Below, one piece after another: positions 45,751-54,741 of a stretch of DNA of 64,000 nucleotides. Below the pieces are notes generated by a model. That model searched no databases. It saw only the letters and a program-made list of their open reading frames with translations, and was not told the origin of the DNA. The translations under genes were made by a program, and so were the position numbers. Source of the stretch: Paenibacillus sp. ACRRY (lineage in GTDB: Bacteria; Bacillota; Bacilli; Paenibacillales; Paenibacillaceae); NCBI RefSeq assembly GCF_022346995.1, contig NZ_JAKRNM010000002.1, positions 496,001-560,000 on the forward strand. The letters are read 5' to 3'. Within the stretch, counting starts at the first letter, position 1. Each line of letters begins with the position of its first letter.

Positions 45751-46863
45751 ATGTTGGAATTTGATTTCGAGATGGAGAGCTTGGCTCAAATAAAAGTCAT
45801 CGGTGTAGGCGGCGGCGGAAGCAATGCAGTCAACCGTATGATCGAAAATGGTGTACAAGGTGTAGAATTTATAACGGTGAACACGGATGCTCAAGCATTG
45901 CATCTGGCGAAATCCGAACATAAATTGCAAATCGGTGATAAACTGACCCGTGGTCTTGGCGCAGGTGCCAACCCGGATGTAGGTAAGAAAGCTGCGGAAG
46001 AATCCCGCGATTTGATCATGAACACATTGAAAGGTGCGGACATGGTATTTGTCACAGCCGGTATGGGCGGTGGTACAGGTACTGGTGCAGCTCCAGTCAT
46101 TGCTGAGATTGCCAAAGAGTGCGGAGCTCTTACCGTAGGTGTGGTTACACGTCCATTCACTTTCGAAGGACGCAAACGTTCCAGCCATGCAGAGCAAGGG
46201 ATTGAAGCTCTCAAGGAAAAAGTGGATACGCTGATTGTCATTCCAAATGACCGCTTGCTTGAAATCGTAGATAAAAAGACACCGATGCTTGAAGCATTCC
46301 GTCAAGCAGATAACGTATTGCGTCAAGCGGTACAAGGCATCTCCGACCTGATTGCTGTACCGGGTCTGATCAACCTTGACTTTGCAGACGTAAAAACCAT
46401 TATGACTGAACGCGGATCCGCTTTGATGGGAATCGGAGAAGCAACAGGCGAAAATCGTGCGGCTGAGGCAGCTCGCAAAGCGATTATGAGCCCATTGCTG
46501 GAAACGTCCATTGAAGGTGCGCGCGGGGTAATCATGAACATCACAGGTGGCATCAACCTGTCACTTTATGAAGTGAATGAAGCAGCCGAGATCGTTACAT
46601 CGGCATCCGATCCCGAAGTGAACATGATCTTCGGTGCCATCATTGATGAAAATCTGAAAGAAGAGATCAAGGTTACGGTTATTGCTACTGGTTTTGAAGA
46701 CAAGCCTGTCTCACCACCACCAGGACGCAAACCGCAACCAACGAGTGAGCCTGCTGAGAATCGCTCGCCTAATCTTCGCCCGTTCGGGAACCAGCCGAGC
46801 AGTGATCAGCTGGATATTCCGACATTTTTGCGCAATCGCTCGCGTAATAACAACAACGACTAA
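45751..46863 (+). CDS. ftsZ: Cell division GTPase FtsZ
   Basis: A 370-residue tubulin-like GTPase forming the Z-ring. GTP motifs: [13 protein letters not shown] and the tubulin signature [11 protein letters not shown]7-loop region [12 protein letters not shown]; then a Pro-rich linker and the conserved C-terminal peptide [15 protein letters not shown] that binds FtsA, SepF and others. ATG at 45751 with AGGGGGAG upstream. It lies 148 bases after ftsA, with a TTGATT/AATCAA inverted repeat in the gap. A strong terminator follows. Confidence 0.97.
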   Translation: MLEFDFEMESLAQIKVIGVGGGGSNAVNRMIENGVQGVEFITVNTDAQALHLAKSEHKLQIGDKLTRGLGAGANPDVGKKAAEESRDLIMNTLKGADMVFVTAGMGGGTGTGAAPVIAEIAKECGALTVGVVTRPFTFEGRKRSSHAEQGIEALKEKVDTLIVIPNDRLLEIVDKKTPMLEAFRQADNVLRQAVQGISDLIAVPGLINLDFADVKTIMTERGSALMGIGEATGENRAAEAARKAIMSPLLETSIEGARGVIMNITGGINLSLYEVNEAAEIVTSASDPEVNMIFGAIIDENLKEEIKVTVIATGFEDKPVSPPPGRKPQPTSEPAENRSPNLRPFGNQPSSDQLDIPTFLRNRSRNNNND

Positions 46864-46884
46864 GCAGCACTCATATTTAATTTC

Positions 46885-46928
46885 AAACCCGGTTCTCCTT
46901 ATGGAGAAACCGGGTTTTTCTGTTTTTT
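46885..46928 (+). terminator. Rho-independent terminator after ftsZ
   Basis: AAACCCGGTTCTCC and GGAGAAACCGGGTTT pair around a TTAT loop (one bulged base) and continue into TTTTTCTGTTTTTTT. Confidence 0.92.
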
Positions 46929-47118
46929 TATCTACAGCATATCAAACAGAAATGAACAAATTCTGAACAAAGGGCACGAGGAATTACGACAAAAAAAGTT
47001 GAGATGACACCCCCATGATTAGACAGACTTTGAACAGGAAGCTCCTTATACTTGTGTGTATGCTCATAGAATATCGGAACAACGCTATACCGATATTTGG
47101 TACGAGGCAGGTGAAGAG

Positions 47119-48099
47119 TTGGTCGTTTATGTTGATCTTATTTTTTTGACAAACCTGTGTATTGACGGTGCACTCATCGGACTCACAGCCTGGATGCGTA
47201 AAACGAAGCTGGTCTGGTGGAGATGGTTGCTGTCTTCCATTGTGGGCGCCCTCTATGTCGTCATGATGTTTGTGCCGGAGTTTGATTTCATGTTTACCTT
47301 TTTGATCAAGTTTGGTTTGTCACTCGTGATGCTGTTTATCGCATTTGGTTTTAAGGGCCTCCAGGTGTTCATGAGGAATTTGGGTACCTTCTACGTCATT
47401 AACTTCGTCGCTGCCGGAGGCATTTTAGGTATACACTACATGCTTCAGAGTTCGGGCGAGCTGTTTAACGGAATTTGGTATACGGCCTCGGGCGGAATGT
47501 CTTTTGATCTGAAGATCGCCTTCTGGTTTACTTTTATCGTATTCTTTGCAGTGCTGTTTTTATTCAAAGCTGTGCAAAGTTCCAAGCGAAAATCAGACCG
47601 TATGACAACCTATCTGGGACAAGTGCAGGTTTATATCGATGATGTAAATATTTCTTGTACAGGCCTTGTCGATACCGGTAATCAACTTACGGACCCTCTT
47701 TCCCGTCTGCCAGTTATGGTGATGGAGGTTTCACTGTGGCAAGACATGCTGCCAGCTTCCTGGAAAGGCCGGTTGAAGGAAGAAGCACCGGACAACCTCA
47801 TTATGGAGCTGGACCAAGAGGATTTTCGCTGGCAGGGTCGACTAAGACTGGTACCCTATCGTGGTATCAATAAGGGGACGGCATTTATGCTGGCAATCAA
47901 GCCTGATCTGGTGAGAGTGACATTGGATCAAATGAGTTACGAGACAACCAAAGTACTAATCGGGCTGGATGGCGGAGTGTTGTCGTCAGAAGGAAAGTAC
48001 CGCGCGGTCATTCACCCTGAGCTTGTGCAAGACGCTGCCTCTGCGCAGTCTACGGCTCTCTCTGCGGGAGCAACAGAAAAGCCGCTGAATGTGGTATAG
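47119..48099 (+). CDS. spoIIGA: Sporulation protease SpoIIGA, activator of pro-SigE
   Basis: A 326-residue membrane-embedded aspartic protease of the mother cell. Five N-terminal helices (to about residue 160) are followed by the protease domain, with the catalytic Asp185 in [12 protein letters not shown]. The homologous B. subtilis residue is Asp183, which supports the TTG start at 47119 (AGGTGA upstream, spacing five). A longer in-frame extension to 47056 is possible but has no ribosome site. SpoIIGA senses the SpoIIR signal and cleaves pro-SigE, encoded 11 bases downstream. Confidence 0.9.
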   Translation: MVVYVDLIFLTNLCIDGALIGLTAWMRKTKLVWWRWLLSSIVGALYVVMMFVPEFDFMFTFLIKFGLSLVMLFIAFGFKGLQVFMRNLGTFYVINFVAAGGILGIHYMLQSSGELFNGIWYTASGGMSFDLKIAFWFTFIVFFAVLFLFKAVQSSKRKSDRMTTYLGQVQVYIDDVNISCTGLVDTGNQLTDPLSRLPVMVMEVSLWQDMLPASWKGRLKEEAPDNLIMELDQEDFRWQGRLRLVPYRGINKGTAFMLAIKPDLVRVTLDQMSYETTKVLIGLDGGVLSSEGKYRAVIHPELVQDAASAQSTALSAGATEKPLNVV

Positions 48100-48110
48100 G
48101 AGGAACGTAC

Positions 48111-48833
48111 ATGCTTGTGAAATGGAAACTGGTGGCGCAGCTGCAGTATTACCGTCTGTTATTTCTGCTTGGTTTGAAGAGTGAGGAGATCTATTATATT
48201 GGAGGCAGTGAAGCCCTGCCGCCTCCACTTACGCGGGAAGAAGAGGAATTTTTGCTGCAAAAGCTCTCTTCAGGGGATGCTGCGATTCGCGCCATGCTGA
48301 TTGAACGAAACCTTCGCCTGGTAGTATACATCGCTCGCAAATTCGAAAACACAGGCATTAACATTGAGGATCTGGTTTCCATTGGAGCCATCGGGCTCAT
48401 CAAAGCTGTCAATACGTTTGACCCGGAAAAGAAAATCAAGCTGGCAACATATGCCTCGCGATGCATTGAAAATGAAATATTGATGTACTTGCGGCGTAAT
48501 AGCAAAATTCGGACAGAAGTTTCTTTTGATGAACCACTCAACATTGATTGGGATGGAAATGAGCTATTATTATCGGATGTTCTGGGTACCGAGAACGATA
48601 CAATCTATCGGAATATTGAAGAACAGGTAGATCGGAAGCTTCTGCACAAGGCCTTGGAAAAATTGACCGAACGTGAGCGGATGATTATGGAGCTTCGCTT
48701 TGGCCTGACGGACGGGGAGGAAAAGACACAAAAAGATGTGGCAGATTTGCTTGGAATCTCCCAATCCTACATCTCTCGTCTGGAAAAAAGAATCATTAAA
48801 AGACTCCGCAAGGAGTTTAATAAAATGGTCTGA
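48111..48833 (+). CDS. sigE: Mother-cell sigma factor SigE precursor
   Basis: A 240-residue sigma-70 family factor controlling early mother-cell genes. The first about 28 residues are the pro-sequence removed by SpoIIGA, ending near [19 protein letters not shown]. Region 2 ([40 protein letters not shown]) and region 4 ([20 protein letters not shown]) are nearly identical to B. subtilis SigE. AGGAGG precedes the ATG. Confidence 0.97.
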   Translation: MLVKWKLVAQLQYYRLLFLLGLKSEEIYYIGGSEALPPPLTREEEEFLLQKLSSGDAAIRAMLIERNLRLVVYIARKFENTGINIEDLVSIGAIGLIKAVNTFDPEKKIKLATYASRCIENEILMYLRRNSKIRTEVSFDEPLNIDWDGNELLLSDVLGTENDTIYRNIEEQVDRKLLHKALEKLTERERMIMELRFGLTDGEEKTQKDVADLLGISQSYISRLEKRIIKRLRKEFNKMV

Positions 48834-48881
48834 TCGCGTGCTTTTTATATAATGGGTATTAATGGCAAGGATGCCAGGGAC

Positions 48882-48910
48882 GAATAAAAAAGCCTGCCCC
48901 GGAGATAATG
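48882..48910 (+). promoter_or_regulatory. SigF/SigG-type promoter of sigG
   Basis: GAATA (48882-48886) and GGAGATAATG (48901-48910), spaced 14 bases. The -10 fits the SigF pattern GGNRANAMT at every position; the -35 fits GYATA at four of five. In B. subtilis sigG is switched on by SigF and then by SigG itself. Confidence 0.6.
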
Positions 48911-48944
48911 TACATTAATGTTTCTCCTTGGGAGGTAAATCACG

Positions 48945-49727
48945 ATGACCCGAAACAAAGTCGAGATTTGTGGCGTGGACACCGCAAAATTGCCTGTCCT
49001 CACCAACACAGAAATGCGGGAATTGTTTCATTCCCTACAGCAGCACCATGATCGCTCAGCAAGAGAGAAATTAGTGAATGGCAACCTGCGGCTTGTACTC
49101 AGTGTCATTCAGCGCTTTAACAATCGGGGGGAGTTTGTCGATGATCTGTTCCAGGTTGGTTGTATCGGCCTGATGAAAGCCATTGATAATTTTGATTTAT
49201 CCCAGAATGTCAAATTTTCAACGTACGCAGTACCGATGATTATCGGTGAGATCCGTCGTTATCTGCGTGACAATAACCCGATCCGGGTATCCCGATCATT
49301 ACGGGACATCGCATATAAGGCGCTTCAGGTTCGTGACAGCCTGACCAACAAAAATTCTCGTGAACCGACCATATTCGAAATTTCCGAAGCATTGAACGTG
49401 CCCAAGGAAGATGTTGTTTTTGCACTGGATGCCATTCAAGATCCGGTATCACTTTTTGAACCCATCTATCATGACGGTGGAGATCCAATCTATGTGATGG
49501 ATCAGATCAGTGATGACAAAAACAAGGATGTGTCGTGGATTGAGGAAATTGCACTGCGCGAGGCTATGCATCGTCTCGGACAGCGTGAGAAAATGATTCT
49601 GTCCATGCGATTTTTTGAAGGCAAAACACAGATGGAAGTTGCCGACGAAATTGGAATTTCCCAAGCTCAGGTATCCCGTCTGGAAAAATCGGCTATACAG
49701 CAGATGCAGAAACATGTGAAGACGTAA
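48945..49727 (+). CDS. sigG: Forespore sigma factor SigG
   Basis: A 260-residue sigma factor for late forespore genes. It opens with the SigG-type TRNKVEICGVDTAKLPVLTN, which carries anti-sigma-contact residues, then region 2 (GNLRLVLSVIQRFNNRGEFV, FSTYAVPMIIGEIRRYLRDN), region 3 and region 4 (KTQMEVADEIGISQAQVSRL). GGGAGGT precedes the ATG. A terminator follows, so the gene is the end of the spoIIG block. Confidence 0.97.
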   Translation: MTRNKVEICGVDTAKLPVLTNTEMRELFHSLQQHHDRSAREKLVNGNLRLVLSVIQRFNNRGEFVDDLFQVGCIGLMKAIDNFDLSQNVKFSTYAVPMIIGEIRRYLRDNNPIRVSRSLRDIAYKALQVRDSLTNKNSREPTIFEISEALNVPKEDVVFALDAIQDPVSLFEPIYHDGGDPIYVMDQISDDKNKDVSWIEEIALREAMHRLGQREKMILSMRFFEGKTQMEVADEIGISQAQVSRLEKSAIQQMQKHVKT

Positions 49728-49745
49728 CATCACTTCATTCACAAG

Positions 49746-49782
49746 GACGATCTAACGGTTGAATCCGTTGGTCGTCTTTTTC
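49746..49782 (+). terminator. Rho-independent terminator after sigG
   Basis: GACGA...AACGG pairs with CCGTT...TCGTC with a small internal loop, then five T. Confidence 0.82.
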
Positions 49783-49978
49783 TATTTTTAAGACATACGA
49801 TTAGGTCTGGAGAGAACTGCGATCGAATGAGCAGCTTTTAACGAGAACGCCCAGTTTCGAATTAAGCTGTACTAATTTCAGGGATACCCCGAAAAACAGG
49901 ACATTTTTCGCCTATAAAACATATATTGTATAGAAGCGTTGAACGGTATAAGCGGACTAGGCGGGGGGCGAGCGACAG

Positions 49979-50371
49979 ATGAAAGTAAGCGCAAGTGAGT
50001 CGGCACAAAGAGGGATGAAGATCTCGGATTTTCAGACAAAGGATGTCATTAACATTACGGATGGTAAACGTTTGGGGCAGATTAGTGATCTGGAACTGGA
50101 TCTAAAGCAGGGACGAATCGAAGCCATCGTGGTACCCGGATACAGCCGGTTCATGGGGTTGTTCGGGGGCGGAACGGATCTGGTTATTCCCTGGAGGAAC
50201 ATTGTTAAGATCGGTTCCGACGTTATTTTGGTTAAACTGGATGAAGTCAGGGAAACGAGCTATGATGAGCGAGATCGCGAAGCAAAAATGTACGATGAAC
50301 AGCAAAGCAGCCGTGTGGAGCGGGTTGAACGCCTTGAACGATTGGACCGAAGCCAGCGTCGAACGATATAA
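49979..50371 (+). CDS. ylmC: YlmC/YmxH-family PRC-barrel protein
   Basis: A 130-residue protein with a PRC-barrel domain (about residues 13-80: MKISDFQTKDVINITDGKRLG, LVIPWRNIVKIGSDVILV) and a charged, Arg/Glu-rich tail (RVERVERLERLDRSQRR). The ATG at 49979 has GGGGGG ten bases upstream. The ATG at 50015 fits the B. subtilis start better but has no proper ribosome site. It is the first gene of the ylm-divIVA block as in B. subtilis; function is unknown. Confidence 0.82.
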   Translation: MKVSASESAQRGMKISDFQTKDVINITDGKRLGQISDLELDLKQGRIEAIVVPGYSRFMGLFGGGTDLVIPWRNIVKIGSDVILVKLDEVRETSYDERDREAKMYDEQQSSRVERVERLERLDRSQRRTI

Positions 50372-50422
50372 TCAAGACAGAACGTGGCTCATTTGGTACA
50401 CTGGAAGCTGTGAGGTGATAAG

Positions 50423-51322
50423 ATGGAACCCTTTGTTCTGAATAAACAACTTTTTGAACGGACTGAAGATCAAGTGGTGAATGGAAGCCCAGATCCGTTG
50501 TTATTATATGTGGAGCCGTGGAGAGAACAGTTCAGCCGAATGACGGCAGGATTTACGACAAGGCAGGGCGGGGTGGGCAGTAAACCGTATGCCACCCTAA
50601 ACTGCGCTTATCATGTTGGCGATGATCCTGCAGACGTTTTGGCAAATCGTCGTCTTGTGGCCGAAAAGCTTGGCTTCTCCGTGGGAGCCTGGACGTGTGG
50701 TGAACAGGTCCATGGCAAACATGTAGCTGTTATACAAGCTGAGGATCGAGGCAGAGGTCTGATGGATCGGCAGTCAGCGCTGCAGGACACGGATGGCTTG
50801 GTCACCAATGTACCTGGTGTGCTGCTTGCTTCCTTTTATGCGGATTGTGTTCCACTATATTTCTACGACCCGGTGCAACAAGCTGTGGGGCTTGCTCATG
50901 CGGGGTGGAAAGGAACCGTTGCCGGCATTGCCCAGTCGATGGTTGAAACAATGGAACGGGAATATGGAAGCCGGCGGCAGGATATCCGGACAGCAATAGG
51001 CCCTTCCATCGGGGATTGCTGTTATGAAGTGGATGAGGCAGTTATGCAGCATGTGCGGGTTTGGTTTGAATCTACGCCGGGTAATGATGAATACAACAAC
51101 TCTGTGCAGGGCCGAGCGTATCATTCGTCTGGAAACGGAAAGACGATGTTAAACTTGAAAGAATGTAATCGACACATTATGATGAAAGCAGGAATATTGC
51201 CGGATCATATCGAATGTACAACGTGGTGTACAAGCTGCCACCCGGAACTGTTTTTCTCGTATCGCAAGGAAAATGGAACGACCGGAAGAATGGCGAGCTG
51301 GATTGGGCTGGAAGAGAGGTGA
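50423..51322 (+). CDS. pgeF: Peptidoglycan editing factor PgeF (YlmD, laccase-domain)
   Basis: A 299-residue multicopper-oxidase-like (DUF152) protein. The metal-binding set is visible: His in CGEQVHGKH, Cys in YADCVPLYFYD and His in GLAHAGWKGT, with AIGPSIGDCCYEV and CTSCHPELFFSYR. In E. coli the family removes wrong residues from peptidoglycan precursors; purine nucleoside oxidase activity is also known for homologues. ATG with GAGGTGA upstream. Confidence 0.88.
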   Translation: MEPFVLNKQLFERTEDQVVNGSPDPLLLYVEPWREQFSRMTAGFTTRQGGVGSKPYATLNCAYHVGDDPADVLANRRLVAEKLGFSVGAWTCGEQVHGKHVAVIQAEDRGRGLMDRQSALQDTDGLVTNVPGVLLASFYADCVPLYFYDPVQQAVGLAHAGWKGTVAGIAQSMVETMEREYGSRRQDIRTAIGPSIGDCCYEVDEAVMQHVRVWFESTPGNDEYNNSVQGRAYHSSGNGKTMLNLKECNRHIMMKAGILPDHIECTTWCTSCHPELFFSYRKENGTTGRMASWIGLEER

Positions 51323-51328
51323 CCCTCT

Positions 51329-52030
51329 GTGTCATTGGAGGAGCGAATTCAACAGGTAAATCAGAAGATCGAAGCTGCATGCCAGCGCAGTGGCCGTCGG
51401 CGTGAAGACGTAAATGTGATTGCGGTCACGAAGTACGTCTCCCTTGAAACGACAGGCGCTGTGCTGGAAAGTGGCCTTGAGCATATTGGAGAAAACCGCT
51501 GGCAGGATGCACAAGCCAAGTGGGAAGCATTTGGTCAGCAAGGAACATGGCATTTTATCGGTCACTTGCAGACCAACAAAGTGAAAGACGTCATTGGCAA
51601 ATTCCGCTACATACATTCACTGGATCGTTTGTCTCTGGCCAAGGAGCTGGACAAAAAGGCAGCTGCTCTGGGGACACAAGTGGAAACATTTTTGCAGGTG
51701 AATATTTCAGGTGAAGAGAGCAAATATGGATTGCAGCCCGAACAGGCGAGTTCATTTTTGCGTGAGATCAGCAGCTTCAGCAACCTGAAGGTCGTCGGTC
51801 TGATGACCATGGCTCCCCATGAGGAGGATCCGGAGCTTACGCGTCCCGTATTTCGTGGACTGCGTGAGCTGAGAGACCATTTGAATGGACAAGCTCTGAC
51901 ATCGGAACCATTGACTCAGCTATCGATGGGAATGTCCAATGATTTTGAAGTGGCGATTGAAGAAGGGGCAACATGGGTACGGCTGGGATCAATTCTCGTA
52001 GGAAAAGAGGAGGGTTCACGATGGGCGTAA
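51329..52030 (+). CDS. ylmE: PLP-binding homeostasis protein YlmE (YggS family)
   Basis: A 233-residue single-domain TIM-barrel PLP protein. PLP lysine Lys35 is in VIAVTKYVS; further marks are [21 protein letters not shown] and the phosphate-binding [21 protein letters not shown]. It keeps PLP levels balanced. GTG start after GAGAGGTGA. Its last ten bases overlap sepF. Confidence 0.9.
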   Translation: MSLEERIQQVNQKIEAACQRSGRRREDVNVIAVTKYVSLETTGAVLESGLEHIGENRWQDAQAKWEAFGQQGTWHFIGHLQTNKVKDVIGKFRYIHSLDRLSLAKELDKKAAALGTQVETFLQVNISGEESKYGLQPEQASSFLREISSFSNLKVVGLMTMAPHEEDPELTRPVFRGLRELRDHLNGQALTSEPLTQLSMGMSNDFEVAIEEGATWVRLGSILVGKEEGSRWA

Positions 52031-52488
52031 TGAATAAGTTCATGAATTTCCTTGGTCTTCAAGAAGAGGAAGAAATTGTGGAACGCGAACGTTTGGCAGC
52101 ACAAGAGGAGGCCGAAACTGAACAACAGGAAGCTGAAACCTCCAGTCTAGATAAACGTAGAAACCAAAGGGGGAATAATGTTGTGAGCATTCATTCCCAG
52201 AAAAATGTTAAAGTTGTCCTTTATGAACCGCGTTCCTATGACGAAGCTCAAGAAATTGCCGACCACCTTCGTTCACATCGTACAGTTGTTGTGAACCTGC
52301 AGCGGGTGCGCCAAGATCAGGCACTGCGCGTCATTGATTTTTTGAGTGGTACAGTCTACGCACTGGGCGGGGGAATTTCTAAAATTGGCGGCAACATTTT
52401 TCTCTGTACGCCGGATACCGTTGAAATTCAAGGAGCAATTACGGAAATACTGGCTGACAGCGAGCAAGATTACAACAGAATGAGGTGA
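52021..52488 (+). CDS. sepF: Cell division protein SepF
   Basis: A 155-residue membrane-binding Z-ring anchor. The N-terminal amphipathic helix ([13 protein letters not shown]) binds membrane, a Glu/Gln-rich linker follows, and the C-terminal domain (about 70-150: [36 protein letters not shown]) binds FtsZ and polymerises into rings. GAGGAGGG is eight bases before the ATG and inside ylmE. Confidence 0.95.
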   Translation: MGVMNKFMNFLGLQEEEEIVERERLAAQEEAETEQQEAETSSLDKRRNQRGNNVVSIHSQKNVKVVLYEPRSYDEAQEIADHLRSHRTVVVNLQRVRQDQALRVIDFLSGTVYALGGGISKIGGNIFLCTPDTVEIQGAITEILADSEQDYNRMR

Positions 52489-52495
52489 GCCGCTT

Positions 52496-52759
52496 TTGTA
52501 TCAACTTCAAGTCGTAGTGTTTTACCTGTTTGAGATTTATTTCTACATGATTATTGGATATGTATTGATGTCGTGGCTTCCGAACGCGCGGGAGAGCGTC
52601 ATTGGTGAGTGGCTTGCCAAATTGGTAGAACCCTATCTGAGTCCTTTCAGACGTTTCATTCCGCCTTTGTTCGGCATGCTGGACATCTCACCAATTGTTG
52701 CGTTAATTACTCTTCAACTGGCGAGATCAGGTTTGCTCTCGATCATCAGCTACTTCTGA
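52496..52759 (+). CDS. ylmG: YggT-family membrane protein YlmG
   Basis: An 87-residue protein with two long hydrophobic segments and the family sequence SWLPNARES and PYLSPFRRFIPP between them. The YggT/YlmG family is linked to cell or chloroplast division by context. TTG start with GAGGTGA upstream, seven bases after sepF. Confidence 0.9.
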   Translation: MYQLQVVVFYLFEIYFYMIIGYVLMSWLPNARESVIGEWLAKLVEPYLSPFRRFIPPLFGMLDISPIVALITLQLARSGLLSIISYF

Positions 52760-52778
52760 TAGGGTAGGGTGAACATAG

Positions 52779-53561
52779 ATGAGTGGTGAAATTTACGAAC
52801 ATTTTAGCCATGATGAGCGTGACTTCGTGGATAAAGCCTCGGATTGGGTGGAACGTGCAGGCAAGCTCCATGATATGAAGCTAACGGACTTTCTTGACCC
52901 AAGACAGGCTTTTATATTGCAAACGCTTGTCAATCGTCGCAATGACGTCCAGATTCGTCTGGACGGAGGCTACGAGGCAGCTGAACGCAAACGTGCGCTG
53001 ATTGCACCAGATTATCGGTATCTCGATGATGAGGATATAGGTATGCAGGTGCTTAGCATCACGTCAGATGATCAGAAAATTACAGAGCTGGAGCATGGGG
53101 ACTACATGGGAGCCTTGCTCGGGCTTGGACTGAAACGCGGCAAGATCGGAGATATCCAAGTGCTGGATGACGGATGCCACACCGTGGTGGCAGCGGAGAC
53201 CGGCGCTTTTTTATCGCTTCAATTGAACCAGGTTCATCGGGTTCATGTGTTTACAGAGCTGCTTCCTCTGCATCAGATGAAGTGGTCAGAGAGCAAACTG
53301 GAGACGATGGATATCACTGTTGCATCCCTGCGTCTGGACGGAATTTGTGCGGATGTGTACCGACTGAGTCGCAGTAAAGTTCTAGTTCCCATCAAAGCGG
53401 GTCGATGCCGGGTAAATTGGAAAGTCGAGGAAGATCCGTCCAAAGCTCTGAAAGCCGGGGACGTGGTTTCCATTCAAGGTTTTGGCCGTTTCAAGGTACT
53501 GGAACAGGATGGGATGACCAAAAAGGGACGTTGTCGTGTAAAAATCGGCAAATTTGCTTAG
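52779..53561 (+). CDS. ylmH: S4-domain RNA-binding protein YlmH
   Basis: A 260-residue protein. The N-terminal two thirds are the YlmH-specific domain (FLDPRQAFILQTLVNRRNDV, APDYRYLDDEDIGMQVL). The C-terminal S4 domain (about 180-255: VASLRLDGICADVYRLSRSK, ALKAGDVVSIQGFGRFKVL) binds structured RNA. Homologues associate with the large ribosomal subunit and have been tied to ribosome-associated quality control. ATG start 19 bases after ylmG, with a weak site. Confidence 0.9.
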   Translation: MSGEIYEHFSHDERDFVDKASDWVERAGKLHDMKLTDFLDPRQAFILQTLVNRRNDVQIRLDGGYEAAERKRALIAPDYRYLDDEDIGMQVLSITSDDQKITELEHGDYMGALLGLGLKRGKIGDIQVLDDGCHTVVAAETGAFLSLQLNQVHRVHVFTELLPLHQMKWSESKLETMDITVASLRLDGICADVYRLSRSKVLVPIKAGRCRVNWKVEEDPSKALKAGDVVSIQGFGRFKVLEQDGMTKKGRCRVKIGKFA

Positions 53562-53806
53562 CGGCATTGCAGGAAAACCCGTTTTCTTGTCGAAATGTTT
53601 AAGATAAAGGTGTAAAAAACATTCGCTGTTTCCGATATACATTGAAGTGCATAGTCGATATAACCGTATTGGAATCAGAACGTCGATTCTGCAAGTGCAA
53701 GTCGTTCAAGTTGCTATATGACATCTTGCATACGACCCTTTGGGTGATACCCATGTGCTGCAAACCTTCTCGGGACGGGAAGGAACTTTAACAGGAGGTG
53801 GACAGC

Positions 53807-54316
53807 ATGCCATTAACGCCGCTGGACATACATAACAAGGAATTCTCCCGACGCTTGCGCGGGTATGACGAGGATGAAGTCAATGAATTCCTGGATCAAG
53901 TCATCAAAGATTACGAAGGCGTCATTCGCGAGAACAAAGAGCTGAGCAATCAGTTGCTGTCCGTTCAGGAGAAACTGGATCATTTTGCCACAATTGAAGA
54001 GACGCTCAGCAAAACGATTATCATAGCGCAGGAAGCAGCCGACGATGTGAAGAACAATGCGAAGAAGGAAGCACAGCTCATTGTGAAGGAAGCAGAGAAA
54101 AATGCTGACCGGATCGTGAACGAGTCTTTGGCGAAATCCCGCAAGATTGCTTTGGAAGTGGAAGAACTGAAAAAGCAGGCTTCGATCTACCGAGCCCGTT
54201 TCCGTACGCTTGTTGAAGCTCAGCTCGAACTGTTGTCTCAGGATGGATGGGAAGCACTGGAGAGTCGCGAACAGGAAGTGCGTGACCGTGAACGGGAAAT
54301 GAAGGAAATTTATTAG
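53807..54316 (+). CDS. divIVA: Cell pole and division protein DivIVA
   Basis: A 169-residue coiled-coil protein. The N-terminal lipid-binding domain MPLTPLDIHNKEFSRRLRGY with EDEVNEFLDQV is typical of DivIVA; long coiled coils follow (about 30-70 and 75-150). It marks curved membranes at poles and septa. The ATG at 53807 follows AGGAGGTG. The 245-base leader region before it has small hairpins (GGGT-GATA-ACCC; CCTTC/GAAGG just before the ribosome site) but no clear promoter. Confidence 0.95.
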   Translation: MPLTPLDIHNKEFSRRLRGYDEDEVNEFLDQVIKDYEGVIRENKELSNQLLSVQEKLDHFATIEETLSKTIIIAQEAADDVKNNAKKEAQLIVKEAEKNADRIVNESLAKSRKIALEVEELKKQASIYRARFRTLVEAQLELLSQDGWEALESREQEVRDREREMKEIY

Positions 54317-54329
54317 TCTGCCTGCCCGG

Positions 54330-54358
54330 TTGACTTTTGGCTCCAAAGAGGCTATAAC
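54330..54358 (+). promoter_or_regulatory. SigA-type promoter of the ileS T-box transcript
   Basis: TTGACT at 54330-54335 and TATAAC at 54353-54358, spaced exactly 17 bases. Transcription would start near 54365, 14 bases after the divIVA stop region. Confidence 0.75.
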
Positions 54359-54365
54359 TATATTC

Positions 54366-54683
54366 ATAATGAATAATGATTCCATGACGGGTTCAAGTAC
54401 GTTATGATCTCATCCCTCAGAGAGTTGGCGTTTGGTGCAAGCCAATGGATGAGTTATAGCCGAATATCTCCCCGGAGAAGTGACGCTGAAGCGGCAATGA
54501 ATGGCCGTGCGTAAGCGAAACCGTAAGCCGAACGTTATATCGGCACCCTGCTGTAGTGAAGCGGGGCACAAGTGCTGTTAATGACAAAGCATACCCATGT
54601 GATTGGATATGGTTTGTGATGAACAGAATTAGGGTGGTAACGCGAGCACAACCTCGTCCCTTTCCAGGGATGGGGTTTTTTTG
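54366..54683 (+). promoter_or_regulatory. T-box riboswitch leader of ileS (tRNA-Ile sensing)
   Basis: Class landmarks in order: AGAGAG followed by a GGTGCAAGCC loop in stem I (54419-54442), a specifier region with an ATC isoleucine triplet (54466-54468), the T-box AGGGTGGTAACGCGAG (54631-54646), and the leader terminator, ACCTCGTCCCT with AGGGATGGGGT followed by seven T (54650-54682). Uncharged tRNA-Ile should pair with ATC and the T-box bulge and so let transcription continue into ileS. The specifier call is by position and could be one frame off. Confidence 0.9.
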
Positions 54684-54741
54684 TGTCCAAAAATGTGGAT
54701 TGTGGACGGTCCACAATCCAATTATTGAAAGGAAGATCATG

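Noticed and set aside
54556..54741. N-terminal extension of IleS into the leader
   Set aside because: It would translate the T-box and leader terminator; the ribosome site is directly before 54739-54742.
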